Below, piece by piece: positions 30,100 through 42,837 of a stretch of DNA of 64,000 nt. The stretch spans positions 1,707,518 to 1,771,517 of the forward strand of contig BCJJ01000002.1 of assembly GCA_039545355.1 (NCBI GenBank), written 5' to 3'. The notes below the pieces were generated by a model. It was not told where the DNA came from and did not search any database. It saw nothing but the letters and a program-made list of their open reading frames with translations. The translations under genes and the position numbers were made by a program. The first letter of the stretch is position 1. Every line of letters starts with the position of its first letter. This stretch comes from Trichosporon coremiiforme. Lineage: Eukaryota; Basidiomycota; Tremellomycetes; Trichosporonales; Trichosporonaceae.

Positions 30100-31372
30100 T
30101 TAAGACTGAGCAGAAGCGTGGACATGCAAAATGGCCAGAACTTCCTGCACGGCGGCCTCCACCAGCGAGTCCATCGTGCTGGGGTCCACAAGCAGGAACG
30201 TCGGAGTCTGGCGCAGGGACTCTGCACGCGCCTCCTCCGGCTCAGCCTCGTCAGAAGGTCCAACCCAGTTGGGACGCCCATCTCGACGCACACCCTGCAC
30301 CCAAGCCTTGACCCCGCCCGGCTGCTCTGTGGTCATGGAGGAGATGCTTTGGCATGACCAGCGAGGGGCCGACGAGTTGGCCGCTGAGTAGTCGCCGCGA
30401 TTGGAACCCCCTCAAAGGCAGGAAAGCGCAGACAGCGGTAGACTGAAGTTGCTGCGGTTGCAGGGGATCAGCGCTGGGACGACTAATTCCTGCGCGTTGG
30501 CCACCAGGTGGCGGACGCGGTTCTCGAATGCCGGCGGCAGCTCCGGTAGACAAGGTCGCTGTTGGTAGCCACAGCAGCTGCGATGCTGATGCCGTCAGAC
30601 CGGAACTCCTAGAGACGTCTGGCGGCCCGGGGGCAGAACGTGTTGTCGACGGCAAGGTCTTGCGGACGACGGGAAGGGGCGCTGCTCTTGGCTGCAAGGG
30701 TATGGGCGAGGTTGACGTACACGTCGAGCTCGCAGTAGGCATCCAGGGTCGTCATTTTGCCGGTCACAGATGAACGCTCGGGAACCTCGAGCAGGAGCAT
30801 GGGACCGACGGTGTCGCACACACGCGGAAACTCGAGACTGGTGAAGTTGCCGAGACAGAGCATGCGTGAGAACTTGTTGTTAAGGCAGGCGAGACCAGGA
30901 ACGTCCCGTCAACTTTGTGAACCAGGCTCAGTGCTTGAACAGCCTTGTCGAGAGCGTGCCTCGCACAAGCGCGGCAGACGAAGTCGCCATCGTGGTGCTG
31001 ACAGTGGCACAGTGTGGTGGAGGATGCAGACAGGTGGTCGATCGGGACGTTCTGCGTCTAAGAAGAGCGACGGTTCCTCGTCACAGTCCTGAGGGCTGTC
31101 TTGTTCGACGTCGGGCGCTGGAGGGTAGGTGATGCGGAAGATAGAGCCGCTCCGGACTACCCTCCGCAAGCTCAATCATGGACCGTGTCAGTCGCAGGAT
31201 ATCGTCCGGCATCTGCTCCGTCTCGTAGCGGAAGAACATGTCCGCGTTGGGAGCCAGGAGCTGCTGCTACGGGTACTCCCCTGCGAGGAAGGGAGGCGTC
31301 CAGTCCGGTTCCCCGTGGGGGCCGTCGTAGAACGGGGAAGGAACGATTTTGAAGAACTCGGTCGGAGCCGGC
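30100..31372 (-). pseudogene. Probable decayed protein-coding gene
   Basis: From the ATG at 31372 the minus strand reads like real protein (MPAPTEFFKIVPSPFYDGPH then DWTPPFLAGEYP), hits an in-frame TAG, and continues in the same frame as plausible protein (NADMFFRYETEQMPDDILRL). Open segments then recur in shifting frames. They include one with KMTTLDAYCELDVYVNLAHT (about 30609-30863) and one ending EAAVQEVLAILHVHA (30100-30336). No single set of GT-AG introns I could find joins them. The middle segment loosely recalls helical regions of fungal BTB/POZ-type proteins, but this is weak. A decayed gene is the simplest reading; a real gene with unusual introns or sequence errors is the alternative. 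Flanks 29831-30099 and 31373-31704 hold only promoter-type sequence. Confidence 0.35.
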
Positions 31373-31410
31373 ATGTTCAAGATCGCGGAGCAGAGCTTTT
31401 GGGTGTCGAC

Positions 31411-31472
31411 AGGTAACACGGAGGAAGAGACAGGCAACACTGAGGAAGAGTCGGTAGCACTGAGGAAGAGTC
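31411..31472. repeat. Three imperfect copies of a ~20-bp unit
   Basis: A unit containing GAGGAAGAG preceded by AACAC/AGCAC occurs three times in direct order, just upstream of the start codon of the decayed gene. Confidence 0.6.
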
Positions 31473-31704
31473 AAACGTCAAATGGTTCAAAGCTATGAGT
31501 CAAATTGCCCTGGGTCCCAGTCGGTAGAGTGAAGCCGACGAGGAACCAAGCGGGCCATGCGCAGCGAAGGCGCAACTGACGTCGGCGACGCACGCTAACC
31601 AAACGACTAGCTCACGCACAGGTCATCAAGAAATCGTAATGCAAGAATGCAGGTCATACTCTTACACAATTATGAGACTGTATGGTTATGAATGACGAGT
31701 GAAC

Positions 31705-33813
31705 TCAGTCGTTAGGCTGTCCGGGTGCACGACAGCTGTACGCAATGGTGAACCCGTTGCTAAAGCTGTCCTTGGCGCTCATCGCCCCCGAATAGATACC
31801 GAGGGCGCAGAGGGTGAGGGCTGCGCAGACGAGGAGCGCAATGGCGAGCTTGGCGTACCAGTAGGGCCTGAACCCTCTCTTCCACCTCGAGAGGTCCCTC
31901 CACGAGTCGACGCGGTTGCTCCACGGCTCCATGCCGGGCTCCCAAGGCACGTCGCCTTTCATTGCGTCGCGCTGCACCCAGTGCCCGAGCAGCAGCAGGG
32001 ACGGGAAGGTGTACGTGAACTGGAGGATGCACGAAGCACCGACGATCGTGTTCAGGTCGGTGATGTTCGGGATGGCGGAACCAATGGCCCACGCCGCAGC
32101 CCAGTACGCAGTGACGGTCGCTGACCAGATCCACGCAGACCGCACACTAGTGAGACTCGGGGCCTTGAAGTAGCCGCGCAGAACGTTGCGATAGAAGACC
32201 TTGCAGCCGATGTGCGAGTACAGCACGGCAATCATCGAGATGCAAATGAGGCCAAGAATGTTCGTCACGCCCTGGAAGATTATGCTGTCCATGTTCACCG
32301 TCGGCAGGATGTTTGTGTACTGCCCTTGCCTGTTCGGTTAGTTCAGCTGCGCAATCGCGAACTGTAGATTGACGTACCAGCTGTACACATAGATACCGAA
32401 GGTCATGTAGAGCGCGTAACAGAAGAACTGGGCGCAGAATGCGGCCTTCCAGAAGTCGCGGGGGCGGCGCATTTCCGCCATGAACTCGGGGAAGATCATC
32501 GCACCGCCATAGCTGAACACTGCAAGCTGGCGATTAGCTCTATGTCAGGCCCGCCTCGCAAATCTCACCTGCACGCCGACAACCTGCTGGTACCACCCCT
32601 TCGTGTACGAGGGCACCCACCCGCTGAGAATCTTTGGCTCGCTAAGATCCTTGTGACCAGACTGGTGGGGAACAGGCTTGTAGAGTCCGATCCCGATCAT
32701 GGTGAGGCACATGACGATGATGTTGATCCAGAGGTTGACGTTGACGAACCACGCAATGCCGTGTAGCGTCTTGACCTGGGAGAGAACCATACCGAGCAGC
32801 GCGAAGAAGATGCACAGCGCGAGGTAGCAGAACATGAAGCCGATGATTTCGGCAAGTGCCTGACCCTGCATCACGATGAGCATGCCAACGTTGAACTGTC
32901 CCTCAGCTTCAGTACTTCCGCGAGCAAGCTTACCAGCAGCTGCAGACTCTGAAGAAGGTTGAACGCGTGTCGAATGATGGGCCCGTAGGTGCGCTCACCG
33001 AGATCGGCGTAGCACTTGACGGGATACCGCTCGCTGTCCATGGCGAGGTACATGCGCCAGAGGATCTGTCCGCTGCAGAAGGCCATGATAAAGAAGCCCG
33101 TGTACACGAGCACGCCCGGTCCGTACCCGAGCTCACGGAACGCCATCGGCGCAGTGTACCACCCAAGCACGTCGCAGCAGATCATGTAGAACACGAGCTG
33201 CCAGCTCGCAACGCGCAGGAGGAGGTACGCCGACTGCTTCTCGCGCTCGGTGAAGATCGGCTGCTGCTCCTTCTCCAGCGAGGCGGAGGCTCCGCTGTGC
33301 TCTGCGGACTCGGTTGTACCAGGCAGCGAGGCAAGGAGCTCCTCCGGCTCGTCCGGCGGAGGGGTAGAAGCAGCAGCAGCTCGACGTTTCCGGAATGCGC
33401 GCTTCCACAGCATCGTCCACAATCCGTCCGACTCCTCGACAAGCTCTGGTCGCTCGTACGCGACGACGATCTTGTCCTTCTGCCCAGTGAGCCGCTTGTA
33501 GGCGATGGTCCACGGCGAATCCGGGATAGGCCGAGGGTCGTCGCGCTCCCGCTGCCGCTCATGCTTCGCGTACCACATGTACACCTCGAGCGGCATCTTG
33601 TTGAGGAGCGCTGTGGCGTCAGCACAATGACCTTGGGACGACAGTTGAAAAACATTGGAAGCACGACGATGGCGGCGGCCCGTGGGGTAGCGATCGCCGG
33701 TGTTTCTTTGCACCAGGGATGCACTTACGGTCATCGACCGGGTCCTCGGCAGCGACTACTGGTCGCTCGGCGGGAACGACGTCTTGCGGCGCCTTACTGT
33801 TTACGCTCGACAT
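31705..33813 (-). CDS. Amino-acid transporter (Aa_trans family, Mtr-like)
   Basis: Five exons (33813-33729, 33610-32934, 32895-32569, 32526-32378, 32329-31705) encode 620 residues. A hydrophilic N-terminus of about 190 residues, with an Ala/Pro/Glu-rich stretch and LEKEQQPIFTEREKQSAY, precedes about 11 transmembrane helices. Family hallmarks include CCDVLGWYTAPMAFRELGYG in helix 1, FCSGQILWRMYLAMDSERYP with YADLGERTYG, and later YGGAMIFPEFMAEMRRPRDF. They match the fungal neutral amino-acid permease group related to Neurospora mtr. It should import amino acids by proton symport at the plasma or vacuolar membrane; substrate and membrane are inferred. The acceptor before LAVFSYGG was chosen because the next AG, 7 nt downstream, breaks frame. 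Confidence 0.9.
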
Positions 33814-35210
33814 GGTGCGTTAGAGAGCGCAGGAAGACGGCACAATGTCGAGATACTGTTGCTGCATGCAAGTAATGCTCTACATCGGAACGGGGGTCCT
33901 AGCTGAGGCACGGAAGAACCCAAGTTTGGAACGCCCAGCCGCCCCGACCACCAGGCGCTCAAAGTCGCTTTGGAGTTTGGACCCAGGACCTGCCGCAGGG
34001 CATACACCGTGACGCCACCGGCTTAGACCGTAGTCCCTGCTGCCAGAGCTGGAGATCGGGACAGAGTGGCCAAAAGTGGGCTTGCCAGGCTGCGTACGAG
34101 TTTGAGCTTATTGCCCGATCTCGACTTGCGCTACGGCCGCAGACGACAAAACTCCTTTGCAAAAAGACACATCCCTGTGAACCGGAGGGCTCCCCGAGGC
34201 TGCAGCACATGGCCGGTGACACACCTGGTCCTGGGCATCTTTGCCGAAAGCCCTTGCAGAAGGAGCTTTTGTTTACGGCACGGAAGCGAGTGGCCGGATG
34301 AGTCGTTTCCAACTGTGCCACCTTCTCATTTCTCACAGCGGTGGCCAATTATCGTGGTCTGCATAGGTTCAGCAAGAGATGTCTACATGCCTTGGTCGGT
34401 TGAGGTCCCTTCGCTTGGCACAGAGACTGTTTCTAAGACCGGATGTCGCCTCGCCGAGACAGAGTGATTGCCACAGGTAACGGACACTGCGAAGGTTCGC
34501 CTGTCCCTGCGCTCAGTCCGATCGCCGCAGTGCGCAGGCCACAGACCCCGCGGAGTATGCCGAGCACATGCTCACGGGTGACGAGTGTACGAGTAAGAAG
34601 CAGCAGGGGTCAGAGCCCGCTTTCTGGCTCGTTATCTTTGGAACAACGGGCATCGATAATGAGGCCGCGTGCGGACACCGCCTTTATCTCCGGTTCCTTT
34701 CCTCCACATGCGGTGGCAACGGAATCAAACCAAGTCCTCCCTTCTGCCAACCTTAGTACATCTTCCTTAATCGACCGTCCTAATGTAAGTCGTAATGTCA
34801 GGCTAATCCCACGTGACCCCCTAGCGATTGCAACACCAAGCACCTTCCTCCGGCATATTGTGCACACATTGGCGTCGTTGTCAAACGAGGCTCAAGTTTA
34901 GGTGCAGCTCATGGTGTCTTGTATTGTGCATATTCGGCCTAGACGGACAGCGTACAACGTAAAAGGCATGAGGCATTGGACATCAAGAAAGTGAGAGTGG
35001 TGGGGAGAGTGATCTACTTCTGTCGTTTGGTGATTGTTGACTTGGACTGTGGAACTGTGCTGGGATGGATGGAGTGCAGGGTACAGGGTGTTTAAATGAG
35101 GTGCGAATGCTGGGGTACGGATGGATAGATTTGATGTTTGCTTGGCTTTGGAAATTACACCGCTACTTCTTCCTCGCCTCATTCATCACATTTCTGTTTC
35201 TGGCTCGCCA
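33814..35210. other. 1.4-kb intergenic gap
   Basis: This separates the transporter start from the 3' end of the Atg1 gene, both on the minus strand. A 152-codon frame at 34443-34901 (+) has no domain, no bias and no supporting signals and was not accepted. Nothing else is recognisable. Confidence 0.45.
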
Positions 35211-38200
35211 CTACGCTTGTTCAACTCGCGCACTGACTTGAGCAGTCACTGCAGTGACACCAGTACGCGTCGCGTTCATCTTCTTGCGCAGGCCTTCAAG
35301 CCGGTCGCTGATGGAACCAATGAGGCGCTCGTAGAGGATGCGTTCCTCTTCACGCACTGGGACACCTTCGTACATGGCATCATCGAGTAGCGTGCCGAGG
35401 AGCCACATGGCCGTGTCGTAGCCCTCCTCTGCAACAGCAAGGTCGCCCATGAGCTCTGCCTGCGCCGACTGCCGTGAGATGTCGCGAGCCCGCACGTGCA
35501 CGAGCTTGTCGACATCAGGTAACTGCTCCGCGCAACGCGCCTTTGCCCACTCAGCTTTCTCGTACACCTCATTGAAACGTGCGCGGAACCATTGAACCAC
35601 TGAATGTCAGCCTGAAGGCCCTTACAACAGCTGAAGTTTACTCACTCTCATTCAGTTCTGAACTCGTCTGATACTCAACGTTACGCAGTTTACGCGCATC
35701 CCAGTACTTCTTGAAGCGTTCGTGGCCAGCACAGATGAATGCGAGCGACTTGAAGTACAGCGCACAAGCGTCTGACGCCGCTTCTTCGGCTTGGCGCAGG
35801 ACGAGTAAGTCACTGTTCATTGACGAGGTCAAAGACTTGCGTCGCCCGACGGGTGGGATGCTGAACGGTGGAGGTGCCGTGCCTGGAGGCGTGTTCGGTG
35901 CCGGTATCAGTGTCGCCGAAACAGACGGCACAGACTGCCGCCCAACTTGCATCTGCAGCAGGCGCGAGTCAGCGAGGTCGAACAGCACGAATGCCTTGCG
36001 CGCCGTGTCCTCGAGCAAATCGAGCACGTCGCTTTCCTGTGGGTCGATCTCGCCGGACCGCTCGACCTGTGGCCACCGCCGAACTGACGTCCCCGTCGCG
36101 AGCGCGATGGCGTTGACGGCTGTGTTCGCGGATGAGTTCAACAGCTTCACCGCCGTGTTTGTCAGGACGCGCGCGAGCGCGTTGCTAGGCGACGACGACG
36201 GCGTCACATGCCGCTCTGGCGAGATACCGTACGAGCCGGGTGGCGGGAATACAGGCGGCGTCGCAGGAAAAGATGGTTGGCGCGGACGTGACAGTGCGCC
36301 ACGCACTGCAGGGACGGCGAACGGCGGAGTCGTCCCCATCGCGAAGGGAGGCGAGTACGATATGCCGGTTTGGCCGCCATAACTCGCCTGAGGCGATGGC
36401 GGACTGCCACTGGAGGGCTTGAAAGATGATACTGGTCTCGCTACGATGCTGTTTCGCTTAGTCGCTGAGGGGCGGACCAACATGCCACCCGATGACGGAC
36501 GACGCGAGACCTTCTGTTGCAATTCTGGGCGGGTCAGTAACCAGTTGGTTCAGGGCACTTACCATCTGCGAGCTCATTGATCTCCACGGTTCTCTTCTCC
36601 ACGACGACGTACTCCTTCGAGTCACTAGCTCCAAGTGCACTCTCGTCCTTGCCTGTTGACGTGATTGGGGGGGTCGCCGCAAGTGGTGAGCTGCCAATGG
36701 CTCGAGCAGCGTAAATGGGGGCAGCGGCAATGGGCGTGACAGGTGACGCATCGTCACCACTGCTGGCTGCACGCTCCAGTCGCGAGTGAACCCTACTAGG
36801 GATGCTCCTAGTATCCGTCTTGGACGAGTTCATGTGGGTCGGCAACTGTCCAGAAGGCTCAAGCCCCGGCTCCGCCGGTTCGTCACCGACATAATACTTG
36901 GGCTCTGACCGCCTCGTTGGCGCGGGACGGGATGGTCGGGGGACGGGAGTTGGTGCGTTGGAGGGATGTGATGCTTCGGCCAGAGCCATGGGGGAGCCTT
37001 GGCGCTTTGGTATGGAACCCGCTGAGACAGGCGCAGGAGCAGGAGGAGTGGGAGATGTTTGTGGAGAAGGTGCGGCGGGCGCTGCAGAATGCGTCGATGA
37101 CCTCCTGCCCTCTGACGTGTGTTGTGATGCCAGGCCGCTCATGAACTGATCGCCAGCTGACGAGCTGTCTGTCGACACCTCGATGCTTGTGCTCACGTCT
37201 CCGACAGATTCTGTCATATAGCCCTCCCAGACACCAGAAGCGAAGAATGCGTCAAAGCCCATGCGCTCCGCTGGGCGCTGCTTCAGCAGACCACGGATCA
37301 GGTCCTTTAGGTCTGCGGAAACACGAGTGATGCGTGGAGGTGCAGATCCATCCGCGGTGGGAGCTTGTTGCCGTGAGGACTCGTCCGGGAACTTGATCCT
37401 GTCGTCTCCTTTCTCGATCCTCCGCAGCAGCTCGACGTGGTTCGGGGCGCGGAATGGAGACTTGCCGACGCACATCTCGTACAGAACTGCGCCGACGGAC
37501 CACAGATCAGCCTTCGCGTCATACTTTTCGTAGCGAAGGATCTCAGGCGCCATGTATAGCGGGGAGCCGCATAGCGTCTCAGCCATCGCCGCAGCAGGCA
37601 GAATTCTGGCAAAACCAAAGTCGGCGACCTTGAGAATCGGGATTCCTAACGGATGCCCCTCAGCGACCTCTGTCGCCGTGGCTGGCTGCAAGAGCAGGTT
37701 CTAAACCGTGTCAGCGCACACTTGAGAAAAGACATCTGCTGATTCTCACCTGAGGCTTTATGTCACGATGGATGAGATCCTGCGAACGGAGGAAACGGAC
37801 AGCTTGCGCTGATGATGTCAGCCTGAATCAGAGATTGCCAGTGACAGTCGCAAGAACTCACCGAGCTGGCCTAAGAAGCATCGGGTGACGCGCTCGTCAA
37901 GGCCGCCGGTCTCTGGATGCGGCCAGAACACCTTGCCCTCAGTTCTTGATGCCACCATGTTCGACTCGTATACACGCGGGATGAAATCGAGGGTGTCGAT
38001 CCGCCCTCGGTACCGAAGGTAGAAGCTGAGGTCGGCCCCGGAGCAGTACTCCATAACGAGGTAGATGTGCGAGTCATTCTTCTGCAGTACGTGTCAGCTC
38101 TGCCTGTGTTGGCGAGGTATGTTGGTGGAAGGATGGCAAATCAAGTCATCAAAGTGGATAAGCAGAAGCACGGATCCGATCTGCACTGCTAATCATGAAT

Positions 38201-38637
38201 CGTGCGCATGACGAGCAAGCGTGACAAACAAAGAAGCAAAAGCAGGATACAGGAGTGATTGAGCCAGAACTGGGGGACTCACAAAGCAGTCGATGAGCGC
38301 AACAATGTTGCGATTACTAATGACCTTGAGGATGTTGATTTCGCTCTCGAGGTTGTCAAGTAGTTTGCTCGTCAACTTCTGTCTTGACACGGCCTTGATA
38401 GCGACGGGGGTCTTGGATTTCTGTTGGTTGGCATCAGCTCACTGGTCATGCTGATTATGAAGGTGCAAGGGGCCAAAGCGCAACTGAAACACTCACCGAA
38501 CGATGACCTTTGTAGACAGTCGCAAACGAGCCTCGCCCGATCTCCGCACCGACGACATAGTTGCCTACACGTTCACGATGCTCCTGATGCCGGTGACCTG
38601 CCTTGTCCTTGCGAGCGTTGGACCCAGCTTCCGTCAT
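35211..38637 (-). CDS. ATG1: Autophagy serine/threonine kinase Atg1
   Basis: Seven exons (38637-38497, 38420-38283, 38081-37862, 37808-37750, 37700-36563, 36524-35646, 35599-35211) sum to 2964 nt, or 987 residues. The kinase domain is complete: glycine loop [11 protein letters not shown] (about 34-44), VAIK lysine at about 55, HRD aspartate at about 182 and DFG at about 213 in [12 protein letters not shown], then [14 protein letters not shown]. The loop between HRD and DFG includes the HPLGIPILK segment seen in fungal Atg1. A long Ser/Pro-rich linker follows, then a helical C-terminal region (about 650-987) that in this family binds Atg13. Atg1 starts autophagosome formation under starvation and TOR inhibition. 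The start at MTEAGSN was chosen over an ATG 30 nt upstream because the latter lies beside a G13 run. Confidence 0.95.
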
Positions 38638-38651
38638 CACTGATAATGGGA

Positions 38652-38664
38652 GGGGGGGGGGGGG
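38652..38664. repeat. 13-G homopolymer upstream of ATG1
   Basis: An uninterrupted run of 13 G on the + strand lies 15-27 nt upstream of the chosen ATG1 start codon, so it is C13 in the sense of transcription. Length variation or sequencing error is likely here. Confidence 0.8.
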
Positions 38665-40090
38665 CACTGAGTGTCTGTGAGGACTGGGGCGGGGGGAAGG
38701 GCGATTCGCTTCGAAAGGGGCGTGTAGACGTGTACGCGAGCTGCCGCGCGCAGATGGTGACTGATGCGTCGGATTAGATCACGGTCGCAATGTGGCCCTT
38801 GGGTCACGAACGATGAGGGGAGGGGAACATTCAGTTGCGCGAGTCAATGTTGGGTTAAGACGCGGGGACAGCGAGAGGGAGAAGGCGGCGACTGTTGGTG
38901 TTGAAAGGAGGTACCGGAGAGAGAGGAATCAAGATGCCGTGATTGATTCACGGTATAAGAGCAGGGTTATCCGGTGCGTCCGGTGCTGTATAATCGCGTG
39001 CGCGCGTGCGGTGTCGAGTGTGTTTAGAGTGGAAATGAAGAGGAACGGGGAGCTAAGGCGGCGGCGGGTGAGTGAGTCGAGGTGCGCCTAGGCGTCGAGA
39101 CGAGCGCTCAAAGTGAAGGGGCGGTGGCGATATAAGGTTCGGCTGAGGCCGGGTTGAGGTTACCGATCGCGTGTTGATTGGGATTGATACGACGGGTTCG
39201 AATGCACTCGGCCGCCCTGGTCTTTGCAGATTCGCGGGTGCAAAGAGGCGGGCGCGGTGCTGCGTGATGCAATGCAGGGGTCTTATGCAACGGAGTGGCT
39301 GACGTGGTTGATGGGGTGCGCGGGGTGTGGTGAGGCGTGTGGTGGGTGAGTGGGAGTGGAGGAGCGACTCGGATCGTTCAGCGGACGACTGCTGATAACA
39401 GGGCGAGGGCAGGGAAGGGGTGAGGGTGTGACCGTGTGGGTACTACTGCGCGGAGATCACGGTGATGAGACGACCTGCGTCTTGCGCCCCTTGGTTGATG
39501 GGTGAGTCGGATGCACGGCGGGTGTGTGGGCGGTTGAAGGATGAGAGAAGCAACAAGAAGGGGAGAAAGGAAACAGCGGAGCAATGCAGTGGTCTCCTCG
39601 CCTTAGGTGGTAGGATGGTAGGGGGGTACGGTGGGGTGGAGGATAATGATGATATGGGTGATCGATATGCACACCAGGGGCAGATATGATGCACGATGAT
39701 GGGGTCGTCACGCCTTAATACCTGAGCACTGCCTAAGCCTGCGACGCAAGCCTGGGAGCGAGCGCTATGGGAGCTCTGGACCCTGTGATTAGACTCTGTA
39801 GCCGGTGCTAGTCTGTCCCTCATTCCCGCAGCCCCTTCGTAGCCGTCCCGCCGCCATTGTTAATCACCAACTAACTCGAGGGCTAGAGATAAACATCCGT
39901 CCGTCTCCTATCCGTCTATCCGTCTGCAGTCCGTTGGGCGTCACAGTCTCGCGCCATAACCCCCAACCTGTGCGTCGTGACCGCCTCCGTCTGTCCGTCA
40001 GCGCGACGGCGGACGAAACGTGCAAACACCGACTGATCGCCGTCACTGAGTCTGAGAACGCAGCGGAAGCGCCTGGCGTAGCGCCCCGTC

Positions 40091-40120
40091 GTGTCATCTC
40101 GTGTCATCTCGTGTCATCTC
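40091..40120. repeat. Three tandem copies of GTGTCATCTC
   Basis: A 10-bp unit is repeated exactly three times, followed by a degenerate fourth copy (GTGCATCTCA) at 40121-40130. Confidence 0.85.
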
Positions 40121-40375
40121 GTGCATCTCATGTCAGCGTCACACGTTGCCCGTGTGCCCATGCCCCTGCATGCCAGATCTGGGTGCTCATCTGGTGCGCA
40201 GCACATCTGCACGATTATGCACGAGTCAGTCTTACTTGTCCTCGAGTGACGTCTTACGTGCAGGAGAAGTAAGGACGGAAGAGACATGGGCGGGCACACG
40301 GGAATAGGGGTGTCGGGTTCTGGGCTGGTCTCATGGTCTCTCTACGGACGTTGTGCACCAGCACTGGCAATCAAC

Positions 40376-40912
40376 CTAGTGTGCGTAACAAGTACCCTTC
40401 GGCCCGCCGAGAGTTGAACAGCGCCACTGCAGGAGCAGGTGCCGTGGTTAGTTGTGGCTCAATTCTGCGATGCTCTGTGGGCCGGGCGCGGGCCGGGCGC
40501 GGGCTCGCTTCTGCCCGCCGCCGATCTGAATTGCGTCTAAGCCTTGCATACGTGCTTGCTTTCGACTCCACATCGACTCACGGATGCATGCACCATACAA
40601 CTCTGTTCTGAATGCAAGCGCGTATACACCAGTACTTACTTGATTACCTTCCTCGACGGCATATAATGTGTATCGGCCGAGAGCACTTCTGGAGAACACG
40701 AGGATCGAAGCGATATGCGATCGCACCCCCGGTGGGTTCTGGACCACCTCCACCCCAACGCCCAACTCGAAGTGCCTCCGCAATGAGGTGATGCGGTCGC
40801 GTGCTAGTGTCCCCATGCGGCCAGATCGCCAGGCTGCCGCGATACCGTCTGCTGCCATTGCGACCAAGCTGTAGTTCTCATACGTTCGGCTCCCATCAAC
40901 ACCTCGCTTCAC
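40376..40912 (-). CDS. Possible small orphan gene, two exons
   Basis: An ATG at 40912 opens 91 codons that end exactly at a strong donor, CAA|GTAAGTACTG (intron from 40639). A CTAAC branch-like word followed by CCTGCTCCTGCAG gives a good acceptor, and a short second exon (40426-40376) closes with TAG. The product would be about 107 residues, with a protein-like core (ENYSLVAMAADGIAAAWRSG, then SIAS-type strand VRSHIASILVFSRSALGRYT). No family is recognised, codon bias is weak and the intron (about 213 nt) is long for this genome. It is reported as a candidate only. Confidence 0.25.
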
Positions 40913-42837
40913 CGTACTCTAAACCCTGTCCGAAGCGATAGTCCACAGTTCTCACTCTCAGCTCGCCACATGCGCCGCAGCTTGCCTCGCTGTCTGCCCT
41001 TCGTCCCCTTCCGAATCCGTCGTCAGCGATCGTCAGCGGCGGCATGAGGCGGCAGACGGCTGCGGTGGAGTCACGGGGCCTCATTCCTTGCCGCCAGCAG
41101 CATGCCATCCTCATTGAGGTCGGTGGATCAACGCGCCAAGCGAGTTGGCTGCAGGTGGGGCTGTGGAATCCCTTCGCCGGCCGAGATCCCCAACACTGCG
41201 GCGGTATGCAGTTAATCAAACTGCATCATGCATCATGCATGAGCGTATGATGCCATGATGCAAAACGCAGACGCAGGCAGATCGGGGAGAGCGCTATCAG
41301 TCGGTCCAGCCAGCCTAGCTCGGCCACCATCTCGCCCCATCTCGCCACTCTCGCCACTGACCGAGTCCAGAGTCACCAGACAGTTATGACGTATTGCTCT
41401 CGTAATTGCATCAACAACCACAAGACGGACTGCAACGATCAGTCAGCTGCTCTCTCCTGGCTGCAAAGTCAGCAGATCATCTGCATCACTACTACTGGAT
41501 GCAGGGAGCAGGTGAATTGCTCGATACTGGAAGAAGCAGGACGGACACTTGCCGAGAAGAGAACGGGGGCAGCACGTGCTCAAGTGCCTGTGTAGGAGAG
41601 GCACGCAGTGACGAAGAGGCACGCAGTGACCGCGAGAGCGTGAGCTGAGCAGTTGAGCAAGGCTGTCACCGTCACTCTGGTCTGACTACCGTAAGAGCCG
41701 TGCACTCCACTGCTGGTTGACTCCGACGAACTTGGTGCATTCCGTCGGGCTGGCTCCAATCGTGCCCATTCCGAGAGAGATTGTACGTTCCAGATTCCGG
41801 AGCAACGATTGCGCTCCAACCCTCCTTGGGGGCATGTTTCGCGCGTTTTGCGTTTGAAAGGCTGGTAAATGGGAACGCAGTCTTGCCAGATTCCCGGGAG
41901 CGGCTCGCCCTGTCCTTCCCTTTGTTTCCCTGGGCACCCTAAACTCGCTGCTGTAGAGTGCAAGATTCGAGGCGCTCCTTCTCGCGTGGCAGCAGGCATG
42001 GCCCAACTGACAGTGCACGTCGATTTTCAGCCAGGACTGCCTCCAGGATGCCAGGACTTTCAGTGAGCGGATCGCGGCTGCATCCACACCACCGACCATT
42101 GACCTGCAACCGATCCCCTCCCGCAAAGTGTGCGATAAAGGCTGCTGACACCTGTGCCGAGAGATTACAGTAGAAATCAAGGAACCAGGTCCCCTGCTTC
42201 CCCTTGCTGCAGGTCTGGCGCGGTAGCGGCCTGGCCAAGGTTTATGCATCAACATGCGCATTCTCGTTCGATACAGCTTGCGTGTTCTGGTGACTACGGC
42301 GGCCCACGATAAGGTCTGGCCCACTGTACGCAGCGCCGCAGTCAAGCGAAATCGCCCATGCATGGAAAGCCACAGCCACCATCTGGTGCACAGTCCAGCA
42401 TGCCAGTGCCAGCATGACCAGCAGTGAAACGGAGGTTGTTCGTGGGTGCAAGGTCAAGCGCAAAACATGAAAAGTCAGGCACCGAGTCTCTCACCCAAGT
42501 GCCCAAGCACACGCGCCCGGCCAATTGTTGTTGTCTCTCCATTCTGCGCCAGAACAAAGAACAAAGCCGCAATAACCTCGTCCCGCGCACCCCGCTGCCC
42601 GCTACCCCTCTCCCTTCTCACCCTCCCACACCCGTCATCCGCGACCCCGCCTCCCCGGGCGCACCCCGGCGCACCCCGGCGCACCCCCGCGCACAGTTCC
42701 TGTTCCTGTCTGCGCCGGCGCAGAGGGCAGACGCAGTGTTTCACTTCGCCCAGTCCTACCCGCCGACATCCCAGCCGACCAGCCAACAACGAACCGACGC
42801 CAGAGTCGCACGCCAGCCAGCCAGCCAGCCAGCAAGC

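Larger units (their letters stand above)
38638..42837. other. 4.2-kb intergenic region between divergent genes
   Basis: This is the largest gap in the window. The first kilobase is probably the ATG1 promoter; it is purine-rich on the + strand, that is, pyrimidine-rich in ATG1's sense. One candidate small gene lies at 40376-40912. A threefold tandem 10-bp repeat is at 40091-40120. The last 400 nt is CT/CCAG-rich leader sequence for the gene starting at 42838. No transposon or RNA gene was recognised. Confidence 0.45.

Noticed and set aside
34443..34901. 152-codon plus-strand reading frame
   Set aside because: Composition is Arg/Ser-rich as expected of random GC-rich sequence; no motif, no codon bias and an equally long antisense frame.
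39190..39215. GGGTTCGAATGC, resembling a tRNA T-loop
   Set aside because: No matching acceptor, D or anticodon stems could be assembled around it.
42424..42837. In-frame upstream extension of the Ser/Pro-rich gene to an ATG at 42424
   Set aside because: The region is CT/CA-rich leader with CCAG repeats and no coding bias; the ATG at 42838 begins clear coding sequence.
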